A stretch of 64,000 nt of DNA, taken from Thalassospira lohafexi. Its GTDB lineage: Bacteria > Pseudomonadota > Alphaproteobacteria > Rhodospirillales > Thalassospiraceae. This document shows positions 63,810 through 64,000 of this stretch, piece after piece. The first letter of the stretch is position 1. Each line of letters starts with the position of its first letter. The stretch spans positions 415,549-479,548 of the forward strand of contig NZ_NXGX01000003.1 in assembly GCF_002844275.1 (NCBI RefSeq). The letters run 5' to 3'. Under the pieces are notes generated by a model. It saw only the letters and a list, made by a program, of their open reading frames with translations. It did not search any database and was not told the origin of the DNA. The translations under genes and the position numbers were made by a program.

Positions 63810-63989
63810 TTAATGGGCTGCGTGATCGGCCTGGGATTTGTCGAAGATATATTTTTTTGAGCAGTACGGGCAGACGATCTCGCCTTTTTCCTCAAGATTG
63901 AGGTAAACGGTCGGGTGGCCAAGGTGACCTTTTCCGCCGTCGCAGGCTACATTCAGAGTGCCGACTTTGATTTCTTCGGTGAGCTTCAT
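63810..63989 (-). CDS. Zinc-finger (CHCC type) small protein
   Basis: A 59-residue protein, MKLTEEIKVGTLNVACDGGK to YIFDKSQADHAAH. The metal ligands are Cys16, His22 or His25, Cys40 and Cys43 (CDGGKGHLGHP then IVCPYCSKKY). This is the zf-CHCC family, related to the C-terminal zinc domain of mitochondrial complex I subunit NDUFS6. Bacterial copies are common in alphaproteobacteria and may bind zinc for respiratory-complex assembly, though this is not established here. It lies on the trpB strand, about 125 bases upstream; only GGA precedes the ATG at the window edge. Confidence 0.9.
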   Translation of the reverse strand: MKLTEEIKVGTLNVACDGGKGHLGHPTVYLNLEEKGEIVCPYCSKKYIFDKSQADHAAH

Positions 63990-64000
63990 ATATCCAGTTC

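Overview
The window looks like chromosomal core sequence from an alphaproteobacterium of the Rhodospirillales type. My best guess is Thalassospira or a close relative. This rests on recall of gene order and protein style (hrcA-grpE beside rph-rdgB-hemW; kdsD-lptCAB-rpoN-hpf-ptsN; trpBA-accD-folC; mutS next to glnD), not on a search. Coding density is high, both strands are used in small operons, and many genes end in clear hairpin terminators. I see no prophage, integrase, plasmid, CRISPR or rRNA genes. One tRNA (Leu, anticodon CAG) is present.

Layout: 1-6.6 kb holds the start of glnD, mutS, a small stress-like protein and the fused malic enzyme. 6.6-13.3 kb has an APC-like transporter, a lipoprotein, a Bax-type glucosaminidase, a 269-bp structured inverted-repeat element, a NifU-type iron-sulfur protein, a DUF2333 protein, an L,D-transpeptidase and pyrophosphatase. 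13.5-21.3 kb is more accessory: a glycosyltransferase and galE, a LysR/DMT-exporter pair, two small ferredoxin-like-fold proteins, an AztD-type zinc chaperone behind a Zur-like box, an ArsR-family regulator whose start codon lies in a palindrome, and a sirtuin. 21.5-26.4 kb is the heat-shock and RNA/nucleotide housekeeping block (grpE, hrcA; rph, rdgB, hemW).

26.5-34 kb carries tRNA-Leu, rnd behind a perfect sigma-54 motif, and the envelope/nitrogen operon from kdsD through the LPS-export genes to rpoN, hpf and ptsN. 34-46.5 kb has an AmpG-like permease, typA, an adenosine kinase, a transglutaminase-like/TPR protein with a BON lipoprotein, an AraC/DUF2000 pair, yraN-rsmI, a penicillin-binding-protein activator and nth. 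46.7-54.5 kb has dnaK-dnaJ behind a sigma-32-like promoter, a LysR/aldo-keto reductase pair, dapB and a periplasmic binding protein. 54.7-64 kb has polA, a membrane protein, a hydrolase, folC-accD-trpA-trpB and a 59-residue zinc-finger protein.

The items most worth a second look are the 269-bp structured element at 9702-9970, the 141-bp palindrome between rph and rdgB, the Zur-box/AztD unit, the ArsR regulator with its conserved Cys/His residues and self-operator, the 109-bp head-to-head coding overlap of rsmI with the PBP activator, and the sigma-54 motif before rnd. Start sites were chosen by ribosome-binding sites and family length, so many proteins are shorter than the longest open frame. 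All family calls are from reading the protein sequence; no database was searched.
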